Assembly (NCBI GenBank): GCA_009779455.1
Contig: WREG01000007.1
Location: 1-20,322, forward strand
Source: Oscillospiraceae bacterium
GTDB lineage: Bacteria; Bacillota; Clostridia; Oscillospirales; Acutalibacteraceae
Reading direction: 5' to 3'
DNA: 20,322 bases
Below the pieces are notes generated by a model. The model had not been told where the DNA came from. It saw only the letters and a program-made list of their open reading frames with translations, and ran no database searches. The position numbers and the translations under genes were made by a program. Shown one piece after another: positions 1-7,524 of the stretch. Position 1 is the stretch's first letter. Each line of letters starts with the position of its first letter.

Positions 1-288
1 ATTGAAGATTGGGTGAGCGAAAAAGACGTAGACGGCTTTGAAATTTTCCAATTCGAGGGCGGGCTTTTCGCGACCGCCATGACCTATGATTGGGATGACA
101 GCATTACTGTTAAAGCATATTACAACTTAATGGATTGGATTGCCGAACACGATAGATTTATGTACGACGACCGTCCCGGGCACCATGTCATGTTTAACGC
201 CCTCGGAGCGGATGATCCAACCCGTTTGGGATTCATACAGGGGGAGTATTATTTCCCGATTGGCATTAAAGAAGAACATACCAAATAA
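1..288 (+). CDS. C-terminal part of a GyrI-like (AraC effector-binding) domain protein
   Basis: The reading frame is open from base 1 (reading I-E-D-W before the first possible GTG at 13), so this is probably the 3' end of a longer gene cut by the window. About 95 residues are visible. The pattern is that of the GyrI-like/AraC effector-binding fold: an alternating strand DGFEIFQFEGGLFATAMTYD, an amphipathic helix ending in LMDWIAEHDR, a YDDRPGHHVMFN segment, and the closing strand GEYYFPIGIK, which matches the usual iPi ending. Such domains bind small hydrophobic ligands and occur alone or at the C-terminus of AraC or MerR regulators. Which of these applies cannot be seen here. eda follows after about 30 bases with no terminator, so the two may be co-transcribed. 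The domain call is by pattern only. Confidence 0.6.
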   Translation: MEDWVSEKDVDGFEIFQFEGGLFATAMTYDWDDSITVKAYYNLMDWIAEHDRFMYDDRPGHHVMFNALGADDPTRLGFIQGEYYFPIGIKEEHTK

Positions 289-318
289 GCATTTTCTACA
301 TAAAAAAGAGGAATAAAA

Positions 319-948
319 ATGCGTGGAATATTAGAAAAAATCAAAAAAACCGGCATAATCCCTGTCGTCACAATAGACGACGCGGCTTGCGCGTTACCGC
401 TGGCCAAAGCTTTGATTGACGGCGGCATTCCCTGCGCGGAGGTGACTTTCCGCACAGCCGAGGGGGAAAAAGCCCTGAAAATCATAAAAGAAGCATACCC
501 GGATATTATTTTGGGCGCGGGTACTGTTCTCACGCCTGAACAGGCGAAAAAAGCGAAAGACGCGGGCGCGTCCTTCGCCGTAAGCCCCGGATTCAACCCG
601 AAAGTGGTGGATTGGTGCCTTGCCAACGACCTGCCTATTATACCCGGATGTATTACCCCGACCGAAATGGAGCGGGCAATCGAACGGGGGTTTGAAGCGG
701 TAAAATTTTTCCCCGCCGAACAGGCCGGTGGTGTCAATTTCATAAAAGCCGTGTCGGAGCCTTACCCTATGCTGAATTTTGTGGCGACAGGCGGCATAGG
801 GCCGCATAATCTGGAAGATTATCTGTCCTTCCCGAAGGTTATAGCTTGCGGCGGCTCGTGGCTTGTGAAGCCGGAGCTGTTAAACGCAGGGAGGTATGAT
901 GAAATCACGCGGCTTTGCAAGGAAGCCGTTGAGGGTATTAGGATTTAG
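319..948 (+). CDS. eda: KDPG/KHG aldolase
   Basis: Bifunctional 2-keto-3-deoxy-6-phosphogluconate / 4-hydroxy-2-oxoglutarate aldolase, a cytosolic class I (Schiff base) aldolase that splits KDPG to pyruvate and glyceraldehyde-3-phosphate in Entner-Doudoroff or hexuronate breakdown. The 209 residues match the family length. Visible landmarks are E41 in AEVTFRT (catalytic Glu) with R45 of the phosphate/substrate site, GAGTVLTPEQA at 66-76, VSPGFNP at 88-94, IPGCITPTE at 108-116, the Schiff-base lysine K129 in VKFFPAE, and the phosphate-binding ATGGIGPHN at 156-164. The ATG has a GAGG ribosome site 8 bases upstream. No kdgK, uxaC or similar gene is visible nearby, so the substrate pathway is unknown. 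A strong terminator follows directly. Confidence 0.93.
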   Translation: MRGILEKIKKTGIIPVVTIDDAACALPLAKALIDGGIPCAEVTFRTAEGEKALKIIKEAYPDIILGAGTVLTPEQAKKAKDAGASFAVSPGFNPKVVDWCLANDLPIIPGCITPTEMERAIERGFEAVKFFPAEQAGGVNFIKAVSEPYPMLNFVATGGIGPHNLEDYLSFPKVIACGGSWLVKPELLNAGRYDEITRLCKEAVEGIRI

Positions 949-956
949 AATATAAG

Positions 957-1005
957 AGCAGTATACGCCGACGCCTCGGCGTATACTGCTAGATTGGTGT
1001 TTTTT
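957..1005 (+). terminator. Rho-independent terminator after eda
   Basis: A perfect 15-bp stem (957-971 pairing with 976-990) with a CGCC loop, followed nine bases later by a run of six T. It ends the eda transcript. Confidence 0.85.
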
Positions 1006-1018
1006 AAAAAGCATTTAA

Positions 1019-1543
1019 TTAAAAATTTGCGTTAAGTATTTCTGGTACGGTATAAAGCTTTTTAATTTCGTTTTCTAAAGTTTCGGCGGTATACTGCCTG
1101 ATGCGTAAAAGTGGAATAAATGCACATTCCGCAACTTGGTTTACAAATGCGTCTCTTTTTTCCCTTGCTTTTTTATCATGTGAACTGTCGTCTAATTCAA
1201 CAAGTATCTTAGGACAGCAGTAATCATTTGAACATAAAACAAAATCAATATGTTTTGATTTTATTTTATTAAACCATGACTGTCTTTGTTCTTTACCTTC
1301 AATTATAAAAAGATCTAATAGTCTCACCTTGGCAAATACTGTTAAATCGTATTTATCCGCAATAGGTTTTAACGTTTTATAAAATGCTAATTCGTGTTTT
1401 GTGAAAAAATACTGTTTTGACTTATATGGAAGAATAATCTGTTTATCCGTTGAAATTTCAACAGATTTATTAATTTTTGCTCTTATCGCGAAAAATATAA
1501 AAAAAGCAACAACTAATATTAAAACAATTATTATATATGGAAT
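1019..1543 (-). CDS. DUF2726 protein with N-terminal membrane anchor, probable ATT start
   Basis: The minus-strand frame is open from just after a TAG at 1559-1561 to a TAA at 1019. It encodes a hydrophobic segment (PYIIIVLILVVAFFIFFAI), a basic stretch, and a DUF2726 domain with features typical of the family: a Y-F-F-T-K-x-E-L-x-F-Y start, VFAKVRLLDLF, KSKHIDFVLCSND, and ILVELDDSSHDKKAREKRDAFVNQV. This resembles a restriction-endonuclease-like core, but the function is unknown. No ATG, GTG or TTG occurs before a GTG at 1327, which lies inside the conserved domain and would remove the anchor. A TTGACT-17-TATAAT promoter (1578-1606) and an AAGGGG ribosome site (1551-1556) sit in front of an ATT at 1541-1543 with ideal 7-base spacing, so I place the start there (174 aa). 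The gene is clearly more A/T-rich than its neighbours. The minimal canonical CDS would be 1019-1327. Confidence 0.7.
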   Translation of the reverse strand: MPYIIIVLILVVAFFIFFAIRAKINKSVEISTDKQIILPYKSKQYFFTKHELAFYKTLKPIADKYDLTVFAKVRLLDLFIIEGKEQRQSWFNKIKSKHIDFVLCSNDYCCPKILVELDDSSHDKKAREKRDAFVNQVAECAFIPLLRIRQYTAETLENEIKKLYTVPEILNANF

Positions 1544-1577
1544 AAAAATGCCCCTTTTCTATATTAAATTCTAACAA

Positions 1578-1606
1578 ATTATATAGCATAAAAAAGAAAA
1601 AGTCAA
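1578..1606 (-). promoter_or_regulatory. SigA-type promoter for the DUF2726 gene
   Basis: On the minus strand, -35 TTGACT (1601-1606), a 17-base spacer, and -10 TATAAT (1578-1583). The predicted leader carries AAGGGG just before the ATT start. Confidence 0.6.
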
Positions 1607-1647
1607 CGGAAAAACGAAAAAATGTTCGCAGTGTTTTTACAATCATG

Positions 1648-1677
1648 TTGACTTATGGGCGTTTATCGCTTGATATT
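1648..1677 (+). promoter_or_regulatory. Possible promoter for the nitroreductase gene
   Basis: A TTGACT hexamer at 1648-1653 is followed by GATATT (1672-1677) at 18 bases. The -10 is weak. The start is about 56 bases upstream of the nitroreductase ATG. Confidence 0.35.
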
Positions 1678-1732
1678 TGTTTATGGATGTGATATCCTTT
1701 ATTTGTAGCATCTTTGAAAGGATTGATATATT

Positions 1733-2236
1733 ATGTCAGAATTAATCAAAAACCGCAGGAGCATCAGAAAATTCAAGGCCGGAAAAGCCGTCACGCAGGA
1801 ACAGCTTGACATACTTTTGGAGGCGGCCATGCTTGCGCCTTCCGCCCGCAATTCCCGCCCGTGGGAATTTATCGTCGTCACAAAGCGTGATATCCTCGAC
1901 AAAATCGCAGAGCTGCACCCGAACGCCCATATGTGCGCGTCGGCCACGGCTGCGATTATTGTCGTCGCCATCCCGCAGGACGGCGGCCTGGAGGGCTATT
2001 TCCCGCAGGACTGCGGCGCGGCCACGCAGAATATTTTGCTCGAAGCCGTTGCTTTGGGTCTGGGGGCGTGCTGGTGCGGGATTTACCCGAGGGAGGAAAG
2101 AACGGCGTCGCTTGCCGCGCTTCTTGATATCCCGGACGGCAAAATCCCGTTTAATGTCATAGCCGTGGGCGTCCCTGATGAAAATCCCGAGCAGAAGGGG
2201 TTTTTCGAGGCAGAAAAAATAAAATATTTTTATTGA
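1733..2236 (+). CDS. Nitroreductase family FMN-dependent oxidoreductase
   Basis: A small (167 aa) member of the nitroreductase superfamily: a flavoprotein, normally a homodimer, using NAD(P)H to reduce nitroaromatics, quinones or related acceptors. The N-terminal FMN-phosphate motif NRRSIRKF (7-14), the PSARNSRPWEF loop (36-46) and the second FMN region QDCGAATQNILLEAVALGLG (92-111) followed by CWCGIYP are all visible. The ATG is preceded by GAAAGGA at good spacing. It is shorter than NfsA/NfsB and matches the compact clostridial subgroup for which the physiological substrate is generally not known. It is probably a single gene; the nagB promoter overlaps its stop codon. Confidence 0.88.
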   Translation: MSELIKNRRSIRKFKAGKAVTQEQLDILLEAAMLAPSARNSRPWEFIVVTKRDILDKIAELHPNAHMCASATAAIIVVAIPQDGGLEGYFPQDCGAATQNILLEAVALGLGACWCGIYPREERTASLAALLDIPDGKIPFNVIAVGVPDENPEQKGFFEAEKIKYFY

Positions 2237-2261
2237 AATTATTTATAAAATGGCGTATAAT
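2233..2261 (+). promoter_or_regulatory. SigA-type promoter for nagB
   Basis: TTGAAA (2233-2238), 17-base spacer, TATAAT (2256-2261). The -35 overlaps the TGA of the nitroreductase gene. Transcription would begin near 2268, downstream of the ATG at 2250, which rules that ATG out as the nagB start. Confidence 0.65.
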
Positions 2262-2372
2262 AAAATAGTGGCCGATGGATTTATTTTGCAAGCCGCACAG
2301 AAAGGATGGCCGTTATTTATGATGGAAATAAAAATTTGTGAAAAAAACATGATTTTAAAAGGACGCATTAAT

Positions 2373-3101
2373 ATGGAAATAAAAATTTTAGAGGAAGACA
2401 GGATAGCAAAAGAAGCCGGGGAGATGTTCATATCCCAGTTAAAAGAAAAACCGGACAGCGTTTTGGGCCTTGCTACAGGCAATACGCCGATTGAAACCTA
2501 TAAATATTTGGTTTCGGAATATAAAAAAGGCAGGTTCAGTTTCAGCAAAGCAAAAACTTTCAATCTTGACGAATACTGCAATTTGGAAGAAAGCGACAAA
2601 AATAGCTATCATTATTATATGAAAGAAAATCTTTTTGACGAGATTGACATAAAAAAAGGCAATACGAACATCCCCGACGGCAACAATCCTGACGCGGCGG
2701 CGGAATGCGAAAATTACGACAAAAATATAGAAGCTGCGGGCGGCATTGACCTCCAGCTTTTAGGGATCGGCGAAAACGGCCATATAGGCTTTAACGAACC
2801 CCCGGCAGATTTTACGAAAGGCACGTTTAAAATAAAACTGTCCGAAAGCACAAAGAACGCTGCTGCCAAAAGTTTTCCGGACGGGAATGTGCCGGAAGAA
2901 GCTTTAACGATGGGTACCGGGACAATAATGAAGGCTAAAAAGATAATTTTAATAGCCACGGGCCCCAGGAAAGCGGGGGCGGTCAAGGATTTTATAGAAA
3001 GAAACGTCTCGCCGGACTGCCCGGCGTCGATTTTGCAGGAACACCCGGATGTCACCGTTTTTTTGGATGGGGAAGCGGCAGGGCTGCTTATGAGGGGCTG
3101 A
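2373..3101 (+). CDS. nagB: Glucosamine-6-phosphate deaminase
   Basis: Converts glucosamine-6-phosphate to fructose-6-phosphate and ammonia, the last step of amino-sugar catabolism. Visible landmarks are the phosphate loop GLATGNTP (32-39), NLDEY with catalytic D66 (64-68), GIGENGHIGFNEP (131-143) with catalytic H137, and TMGTGTIMKAKKIILIATG (179-197). The frame is open further upstream to an ATG at 2250, but the family length (about 240 aa), the AAAAGGA ribosome site at 2357-2363 and the promoter position favour ATG 2373, giving 242 aa. An in-frame ATGATG at 2319-2324 is a possible alternative. Its first 16 bases are the same as those at 2373 (see findings). No nagA is adjacent. Confidence 0.92.
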   Translation: MEIKILEEDRIAKEAGEMFISQLKEKPDSVLGLATGNTPIETYKYLVSEYKKGRFSFSKAKTFNLDEYCNLEESDKNSYHYYMKENLFDEIDIKKGNTNIPDGNNPDAAAECENYDKNIEAAGGIDLQLLGIGENGHIGFNEPPADFTKGTFKIKLSESTKNAAAKSFPDGNVPEEALTMGTGTIMKAKKIILIATGPRKAGAVKDFIERNVSPDCPASILQEHPDVTVFLDGEAAGLLMRG

Positions 3102-3134
3102 ATTATTAAAATTTAGGTTAAAGCTAAAAAAAGG

Positions 3135-3164
3135 TTGACATTAATATAATTTGTGGTTTATAAT
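3135..3164 (+). promoter_or_regulatory. Consensus SigA promoter for the XRE-cupin gene
   Basis: A perfect -35 TTGACA (3135-3140) and a perfect -10 TATAAT (3159-3164) with an 18-base spacer, ending 22 bases before the ATG. It probably drives both the regulator and the downstream synthetase. Confidence 0.75.
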
Positions 3165-3186
3165 GTAAAGCGAAACGGAGGATATA

Positions 3187-3735
3187 ATGAACGAAAAACA
3201 GAACGGCATACCTGCCCGCATAAAAGAATTACGCGAAATTTTAGGGCTTTCGGCTGAAGAAATGGCCGGAAAGCTGGGCATTGCCGTTGCCGAATACCTG
3301 GGGTACGAAAACGGGGAAAAGGATATCCCCATAGGCGTCTGTTTTTCAATAGCGGCCGCTTTAAAGGTGGATTACACCGTTTTGCTGACGGGCGAAGGGC
3401 CGCGCATGAGTTCGCATACGGTTGTCCGCAGCGGCGAGGGTGTGGCTATAGACCGTTTTGAAGGGTACCATCACGAAACCCTGGCTTTCAATTTCAAAAA
3501 CAGGGTAATGGAGCCGATGCTCGTCACTTTAGATGTAAAGGATAGGGAAACGCCGTTGGTTGTGCATGGCGGACAGGAGTTTAATTATTGCCTTAAAGGA
3601 AATGTAAGGGTCACGGTAGGCAAAAATGAGTTTATCCTGTCCGAGGGAGATTCAATATATTTCAACCCGCAGCTTCCCCACGGTCAAAATGCCGTAAACG
3701 GCACAGCTAAATTTTTGACCGTAATAACCGAATAG
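3187..3735 (+). CDS. XRE-family regulator with C-terminal cupin domain
   Basis: A 182-residue DNA-binding protein. Residues 10-68 form an XRE/HTH_3 helix-turn-helix (IKELREILGLSAEEMAGKLG, then YENGEKDIPIGVCFSIAAAL). Residues 110-180 form a small cupin_2 barrel with the paired motifs HGGQEFNYCLKG (127-138) and EGDSIYFNPQLPHG (153-166), which probably senses a ligand or metal. CGGAGG gives a good ribosome site. In Clostridia this regulator type is often found directly before an AMP-forming acyl-CoA synthetase, as here, which suggests it controls that gene and itself. The stop codon lies within the first of three tandem palindromes that could be its operators (inference). Confidence 0.88.
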   Translation: MNEKQNGIPARIKELREILGLSAEEMAGKLGIAVAEYLGYENGEKDIPIGVCFSIAAALKVDYTVLLTGEGPRMSSHTVVRSGEGVAIDRFEGYHHETLAFNFKNRVMEPMLVTLDVKDRETPLVVHGGQEFNYCLKGNVRVTVGKNEFILSEGDSIYFNPQLPHGQNAVNGTAKFLTVITE

Positions 3736-3774
3736 AATTCGGCCCGAATAGAATTCGGCCCGAATAGAATTCGG
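3728..3774. repeat. Three tandem 16-bp palindromic units
   Basis: CCGAATAGAATTCGGC occurs at 3728-3743 and 3744-3759, and its first 15 bases again at 3760-3774. Each unit is a perfect inverted repeat CCGAAT-AGA-ATTCGG. The array covers the stop codon of the XRE-cupin gene and lies 30 bases before the synthetase ATG. It has no T-run, so it is not a terminator. Confidence 0.9.
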
Positions 3775-3804
3775 TAAATTTATTTCTAAAAAGGATGAAC
3801 ATTT

Positions 3805-5490
3805 ATGGACAATTTAATAAAAAAATACTGCCCCTCATATGATTTTGCGTCATATGAGGATTTAAAGAAAAATTTTGCAATAAACGTACCCGATGATTTT
3901 AATTTCGGTTTCGATATCGTCGACGGGTGGGCGGAAACCGAGCCGGAAAAACAGGCGCTCGTATGGACTGACGATACGGGCGTGATGAAATTTTATACTT
4001 TTGCGGATATAAAGGCCGAAAGCAACAAGGCCGCAAATATGCTCCGTTCATACGGCATAAAAAAGGGCGACGTGGTTCTGCTTATATTGAAGCAGCGGCC
4101 CGAAGTCTGGCTCTCAATCGTCGCGCTCAATAAAATAGGAGCGGTGGTCATCCCTGCGTCGTTCCAGCTGACGCGGCACGACCTTGTCTACCGTCTGAAC
4201 GCGGCGGAAGCAAAAATGCTGATAACCGTAGACGACGAATATACGGTAAATAATGTAAAAGCGTCCCTTCCCGAATGCCCCTCGGTTAAAAACTGGCTGA
4301 CCGTAGGCGAAACCGATGTGAATGGTGCAGGCAGCTATCGCGCGGAAATAAACAAATTCCCCGATATTTATGGCCGCCCGCAGGGCGTGGACGGGCTTAA
4401 AGCTTCGGACGATATGCTGATATATTTCTCGTCCGGCACTACGGGGATGCCGAAAATGGTTCTGCATGACAATTCCTCCCCTTTGGGGCAGATTGTCACC
4501 GCGAAATATTGGCAGCGCGTCCGCGAGAATACCGTACATATGACCCAGACCGACAGCGGCTGGGCGAAGTTCGCCTGGGGCAAGATTTACGGCCAGTGGA
4601 TCTGTGGCGCGGCGGTAGGGGCCTACGACACGGAAAAATTCGACATACCCGCCACGCTCGCCGCCATAAAACGGATAAAGCCGGCTACGCTGTGCCTGAC
4701 CGCGACGATTTACCGCATTTTGATAAAAGAGGATATCACAAAAGGGGATTTCGCTTTCGTAAAACACGCCACAATGGCGGGCGAACCTCTGAACCCCGAG
4801 GTTTTCAACAAATTTAAGGAAAAAACGGGGCTTTCTCTTTACGAAGGCTTCGGCCAGTCGGAATCATCGGTCTTTATCGCGAATTTTTTGGATATCGACG
4901 TCCGCCCCGGCTCTATGGGCAAGCCCGCGCCCGTTTATGACATGGAAATACTGGACGAAAACCTCCACCGCTGCGAGGACGGCATAGTAGGTTCAATCTG
5001 CGTCAGGGGTGTTTATGAAAAGCATCCGGTGGGTCTGTTCCGCGAATATTGGAAAGACCCGGAGGTAATGAAAAAGAGCTTCAAGGGCGGTATCTACAAC
5101 ACGGGAGACACCGCATGGCGGGACGCGGACGGCTATTACTGGTTTGTGGGCCGCAACGACGACGTCATCAAGTGCAGCGGCTACAGGATAGGCCCCTTCG
5201 AGGTCGAGAGCGCCCTTATGGAGCATCCGGCAGTCCTCGAATGCGCGGTCACGGCCTACCCGGACGAAATACGCGGCAACGTCGTCAAGGCGACGATAGT
5301 CCTTGCGGCCGGGTACAACCCGGGCGATGAGCTTAAAAAAGAATTGCAAAACCATGTAAAGTCTTCCACCGCCCCTTATAAATACCCGCGTATAATTGAT
5401 TTTGCCGGCGCGCTGCCGAAAACCTCCAGCGGGAAGATCAAGCGGGTGGAGATACGGGCAGAGGATATGAAAAAAATCAACGGGCAGTGA
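3805..5490 (+). CDS. AMP-forming acyl-CoA synthetase (acetyl-CoA synthetase-like / medium-chain type)
   Basis: Member of the ANL superfamily: activates a carboxylic acid with ATP to an acyl-adenylate and transfers it to CoA. 561 residues, the usual length for the AcsA-like/medium-chain ligase group. Visible motifs are the ATP loop SSGTTGMPK (209-217), YEGFGQSES (346-354), NTGD (432-435), the hinge region GRNDDVIKCSGYRIGPFEVE (449-468) and the C-terminal catalytic lysine K544 in KTSSGKIKR. AAAAAGGA is the ribosome site. Co-transcription with the XRE-cupin gene is likely, and a bidirectional terminator follows. Substrate chain length cannot be read from the sequence; propionate, butyrate or aromatic acids are all possible. 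Confidence 0.9.
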   Translation: MDNLIKKYCPSYDFASYEDLKKNFAINVPDDFNFGFDIVDGWAETEPEKQALVWTDDTGVMKFYTFADIKAESNKAANMLRSYGIKKGDVVLLILKQRPEVWLSIVALNKIGAVVIPASFQLTRHDLVYRLNAAEAKMLITVDDEYTVNNVKASLPECPSVKNWLTVGETDVNGAGSYRAEINKFPDIYGRPQGVDGLKASDDMLIYFSSGTTGMPKMVLHDNSSPLGQIVTAKYWQRVRENTVHMTQTDSGWAKFAWGKIYGQWICGAAVGAYDTEKFDIPATLAAIKRIKPATLCLTATIYRILIKEDITKGDFAFVKHATMAGEPLNPEVFNKFKEKTGLSLYEGFGQSESSVFIANFLDIDVRPGSMGKPAPVYDMEILDENLHRCEDGIVGSICVRGVYEKHPVGLFREYWKDPEVMKKSFKGGIYNTGDTAWRDADGYYWFVGRNDDVIKCSGYRIGPFEVESALMEHPAVLECAVTAYPDEIRGNVVKATIVLAAGYNPGDELKKELQNHVKSSTAPYKYPRIIDFAGALPKTSSGKIKRVEIRAEDMKKINGQ

Positions 5491-5513
5491 TTGGAACAGT
5501 AGAAATAATCAAT

Positions 5514-5550
5514 AAAAAGGTTCGGAAAATTAACTGTCCGAACCTTTTTT
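5514..5550. terminator. Bidirectional terminator between convergent genes
   Basis: A 13-bp stem (5514-5526 pairing with 5537-5549) with a 10-base loop. One side is flanked by a T-run and the other by an A-run, so it can stop both the synthetase transcript (+) and the GH99-like transcript (-). Confidence 0.85.
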
Positions 5551-5567
5551 AAATTCTTAATTCTGCA

Positions 5568-7373
5568 TTATTTGTTGTAGGCGTACATAAACCTCCCGCC
5601 GGGGGCGACGTCGCCGTTTGTGTAGAAGTTGAGGATGTCGCCTTCCTCGCCGTCCGCCGCCCAGTTGTCCGCCCATTTGAAATACAGGCCGTCAACACCG
5701 CCCAGCAGGGCTTTCGGGATTTTTACCTGCAAAATGTTGCCATCCGCCGAATAATCCACGTCAGCGGCGTAATCCCAGTCCCAGCCGCCGATTGAAGCTT
5801 CAAGGACCCCCGGGGTTTCGCGGTTCACGATGAACTCCATGCCCTCCCAGCCGTTTTCTATGTCCAAATCCGTGGATATGAACAGCTGCATCCAGTCAGC
5901 GCCGGTTTCGGACGTCAGGGTGTCGGCTGTTTCGACCATAAAATAGAAATTATCCTCGTCCCGAGCCACTTTTGATCTTATTATATCGTTGCGGAAGGTG
6001 AGATTTTCGTAATGCATGGTCAGATAGCCGTCGTCGTCGCGGTTTTCCGTGCCTTTGTAAGCGTTATATTCCGGGAGCACATCGTCCCACTGCGAAATAC
6101 CGCCGTTTATATCAATGGTTTTCATTGCGCTTGCGGCGGGGGCGGGGTTTGCCCCCTTATATTGCCTTATATAAGATACAAGCTGATAATAGTAATTATC
6201 CTTTAAATCGCCCTTTGACGGCTCGATATCCCTGCTGAAAGCGTCGTCATATTCGTCGGGGAAGGCGTTTTCCACGCCCATCCATTCCTCGTGGCGCCCG
6301 GCTACCCACTCGTTGTAGCCTGTCACAAAGATGAAATCCGGGTCTACCTGCAGGGCGTATTCGAACTGCTCGGCGAAATTCGCGCCGTAAAGCTTCGCGT
6401 CCTCCCTCGTGTCGTAACCCTTTGACGTATATGTCCTGCCGAATACGTTTTCGCCGTTCATGGGCGTAAGGCCGCGCTCGGCAGAGTGGTTCTGCGCCAC
6501 GCCTACCGAAATCTGCTCGACGGAGCCGTCTTTCCTTTTGTAAACCTGCTGGGGGAAAACGGAAAGCCATCCCCAATGCCCCTGCCGCTTCTGCCCCTCG
6601 GTGTATGAGGGCTGGCTGGGGCGGAATGTGAAGAACTGCGATATCTCGCGGTCGGTTTTGTCCACTATGTAGAGGTCGTCGGGATAGGCCATGATAAGCG
6701 GCCTGCCCTCCCAGAAAAACCATAAATCTTTATATTTCCCGTCTTTATAAATATCCTCGTAAAGCGCCCGGAGCTGCGTGTTCGTATTGTCCCCGGCCCC
6801 GAACGGGAGCAAAAACGCTACCTGCGGGGTGTTTACGCCCTCGGCGCGGGCTTTGGCGAACACCTCGAAAACCCTTGTGTAGGATTCCCTCCAAGTAAAC
6901 GTGCCGTTCGTGTTGTCGCAGATTATCACGTCCACGCCCGCGTTCGCAAGCATTTCTGCCTGCCGCCTCAGGACATAGTCGTCAGCGGTCTGATAATAGC
7001 CGTATATAGGCTCGTTCCAGAAATGCGGCGCGCCCAGCGTCCCCCAATACGGGGAGCTGATGTCGCCCACAGCTTCGGGATGGTCTTTTATTATCTGCGT
7101 CACGTTGAAAGGCGCCGTCCACGAGGAATGGGAATAATGCCACGTCCAATAGAACATCCCCACGAATTTTCCCTCTCTCACCCCGCCGGTTTCGGCGTTC
7201 CCGGGCAGAACCCTGCCCAAAGCGTCCACGGCGGCGTAGGTATCGGGGTAAATCCCCATCTGGTTGTCATAACCCGGAGGCTGCTCGGTCAAAAAAACCG
7301 GGCCGCAGAAAAGAGCCTGAAGGAAAAGATAGATTGAAACGAAGAAGGACAAGAATTTTTGCCAGGCTGTCAT
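5568..7373 (-). CDS. Exported GH99/GH71-like protein with CBM9-like C-terminal domain
   Basis: 601 residues. Residues 1-25 are a hydrophobic signal or anchor; there is no proper lipobox, since ALFC has Phe before Cys. Residues about 68-405 look like the TIM-barrel glycosidase-related group annotated as GH99/71-like: GKFVGMFYWTWHY (68-80), AGVDVIICDNTNGTFTWR (145-162), a FFWEGRPLIM strand (219-228) and FIFVTGYNEW (348-357), the last two carrying candidate acidic residues E222 and E355. Residues about 420-600 begin IDINGGISQWDDV and read like a CBM9/DOMON-type sugar-binding sandwich. Likely role: extracellular breakdown of an alpha-mannan-type or host glycan; substrate unknown. AAAGGA precedes the ATG at 13 bases. 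Family assignment is by pattern, not alignment. Confidence 0.65.
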   Translation of the reverse strand: MTAWQKFLSFFVSIYLFLQALFCGPVFLTEQPPGYDNQMGIYPDTYAAVDALGRVLPGNAETGGVREGKFVGMFYWTWHYSHSSWTAPFNVTQIIKDHPEAVGDISSPYWGTLGAPHFWNEPIYGYYQTADDYVLRRQAEMLANAGVDVIICDNTNGTFTWRESYTRVFEVFAKARAEGVNTPQVAFLLPFGAGDNTNTQLRALYEDIYKDGKYKDLWFFWEGRPLIMAYPDDLYIVDKTDREISQFFTFRPSQPSYTEGQKRQGHWGWLSVFPQQVYKRKDGSVEQISVGVAQNHSAERGLTPMNGENVFGRTYTSKGYDTREDAKLYGANFAEQFEYALQVDPDFIFVTGYNEWVAGRHEEWMGVENAFPDEYDDAFSRDIEPSKGDLKDNYYYQLVSYIRQYKGANPAPAASAMKTIDINGGISQWDDVLPEYNAYKGTENRDDDGYLTMHYENLTFRNDIIRSKVARDEDNFYFMVETADTLTSETGADWMQLFISTDLDIENGWEGMEFIVNRETPGVLEASIGGWDWDYAADVDYSADGNILQVKIPKALLGGVDGLYFKWADNWAADGEEGDILNFYTNGDVAPGGRFMYAYNK

Positions 7374-7396
7374 AATAAATCACCGTTCCTTTATTT

Positions 7397-7524
7397 GAAT
7401 TGAGAATTTAGAGTTGAGAATTGAGAGATTTTTCTTTTTGTAAAACTTATTATATCATATAAAAACATAAAATTCAAGCGTATTTGCGGATAATTTTGTT
7501 GTAATTCTCAATTCTTGATTCTCC
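7397..7524. repeat. Separated inverted copies of a GAATTGAGAATT-type element
   Basis: GAATTGAGAATT at 7397-7408, with further degenerate copies to about 7427, is repeated in inverse orientation as AATTCTCAATTC at 7503-7514, followed by TTGATTCTCC. The two arms flank an A/T-rich 90-base spacer in the divergent intergenic region between the GH99-like and M28 genes. It may be a small dispersed repeat or a long imperfect hairpin. Confidence 0.6.

Noticed and set aside
2250..2372. N-terminal extension of nagB to the ATG at 2250
   Set aside because: The ATG lies upstream of the predicted transcription start, overlaps the promoter spacer and would add 41 residues not found in the family.
3728..3774. 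CRISPR-like array
   Set aside because: The 16-bp units are directly adjacent with no spacers, and there are no cas genes.
4114..4767. 217-codon open frame on the minus strand inside the acyl-CoA synthetase gene
   Set aside because: It lies wholly antisense to a well-supported enzyme, has no ribosome site or family pattern, and is explained by codon bias of the real gene.
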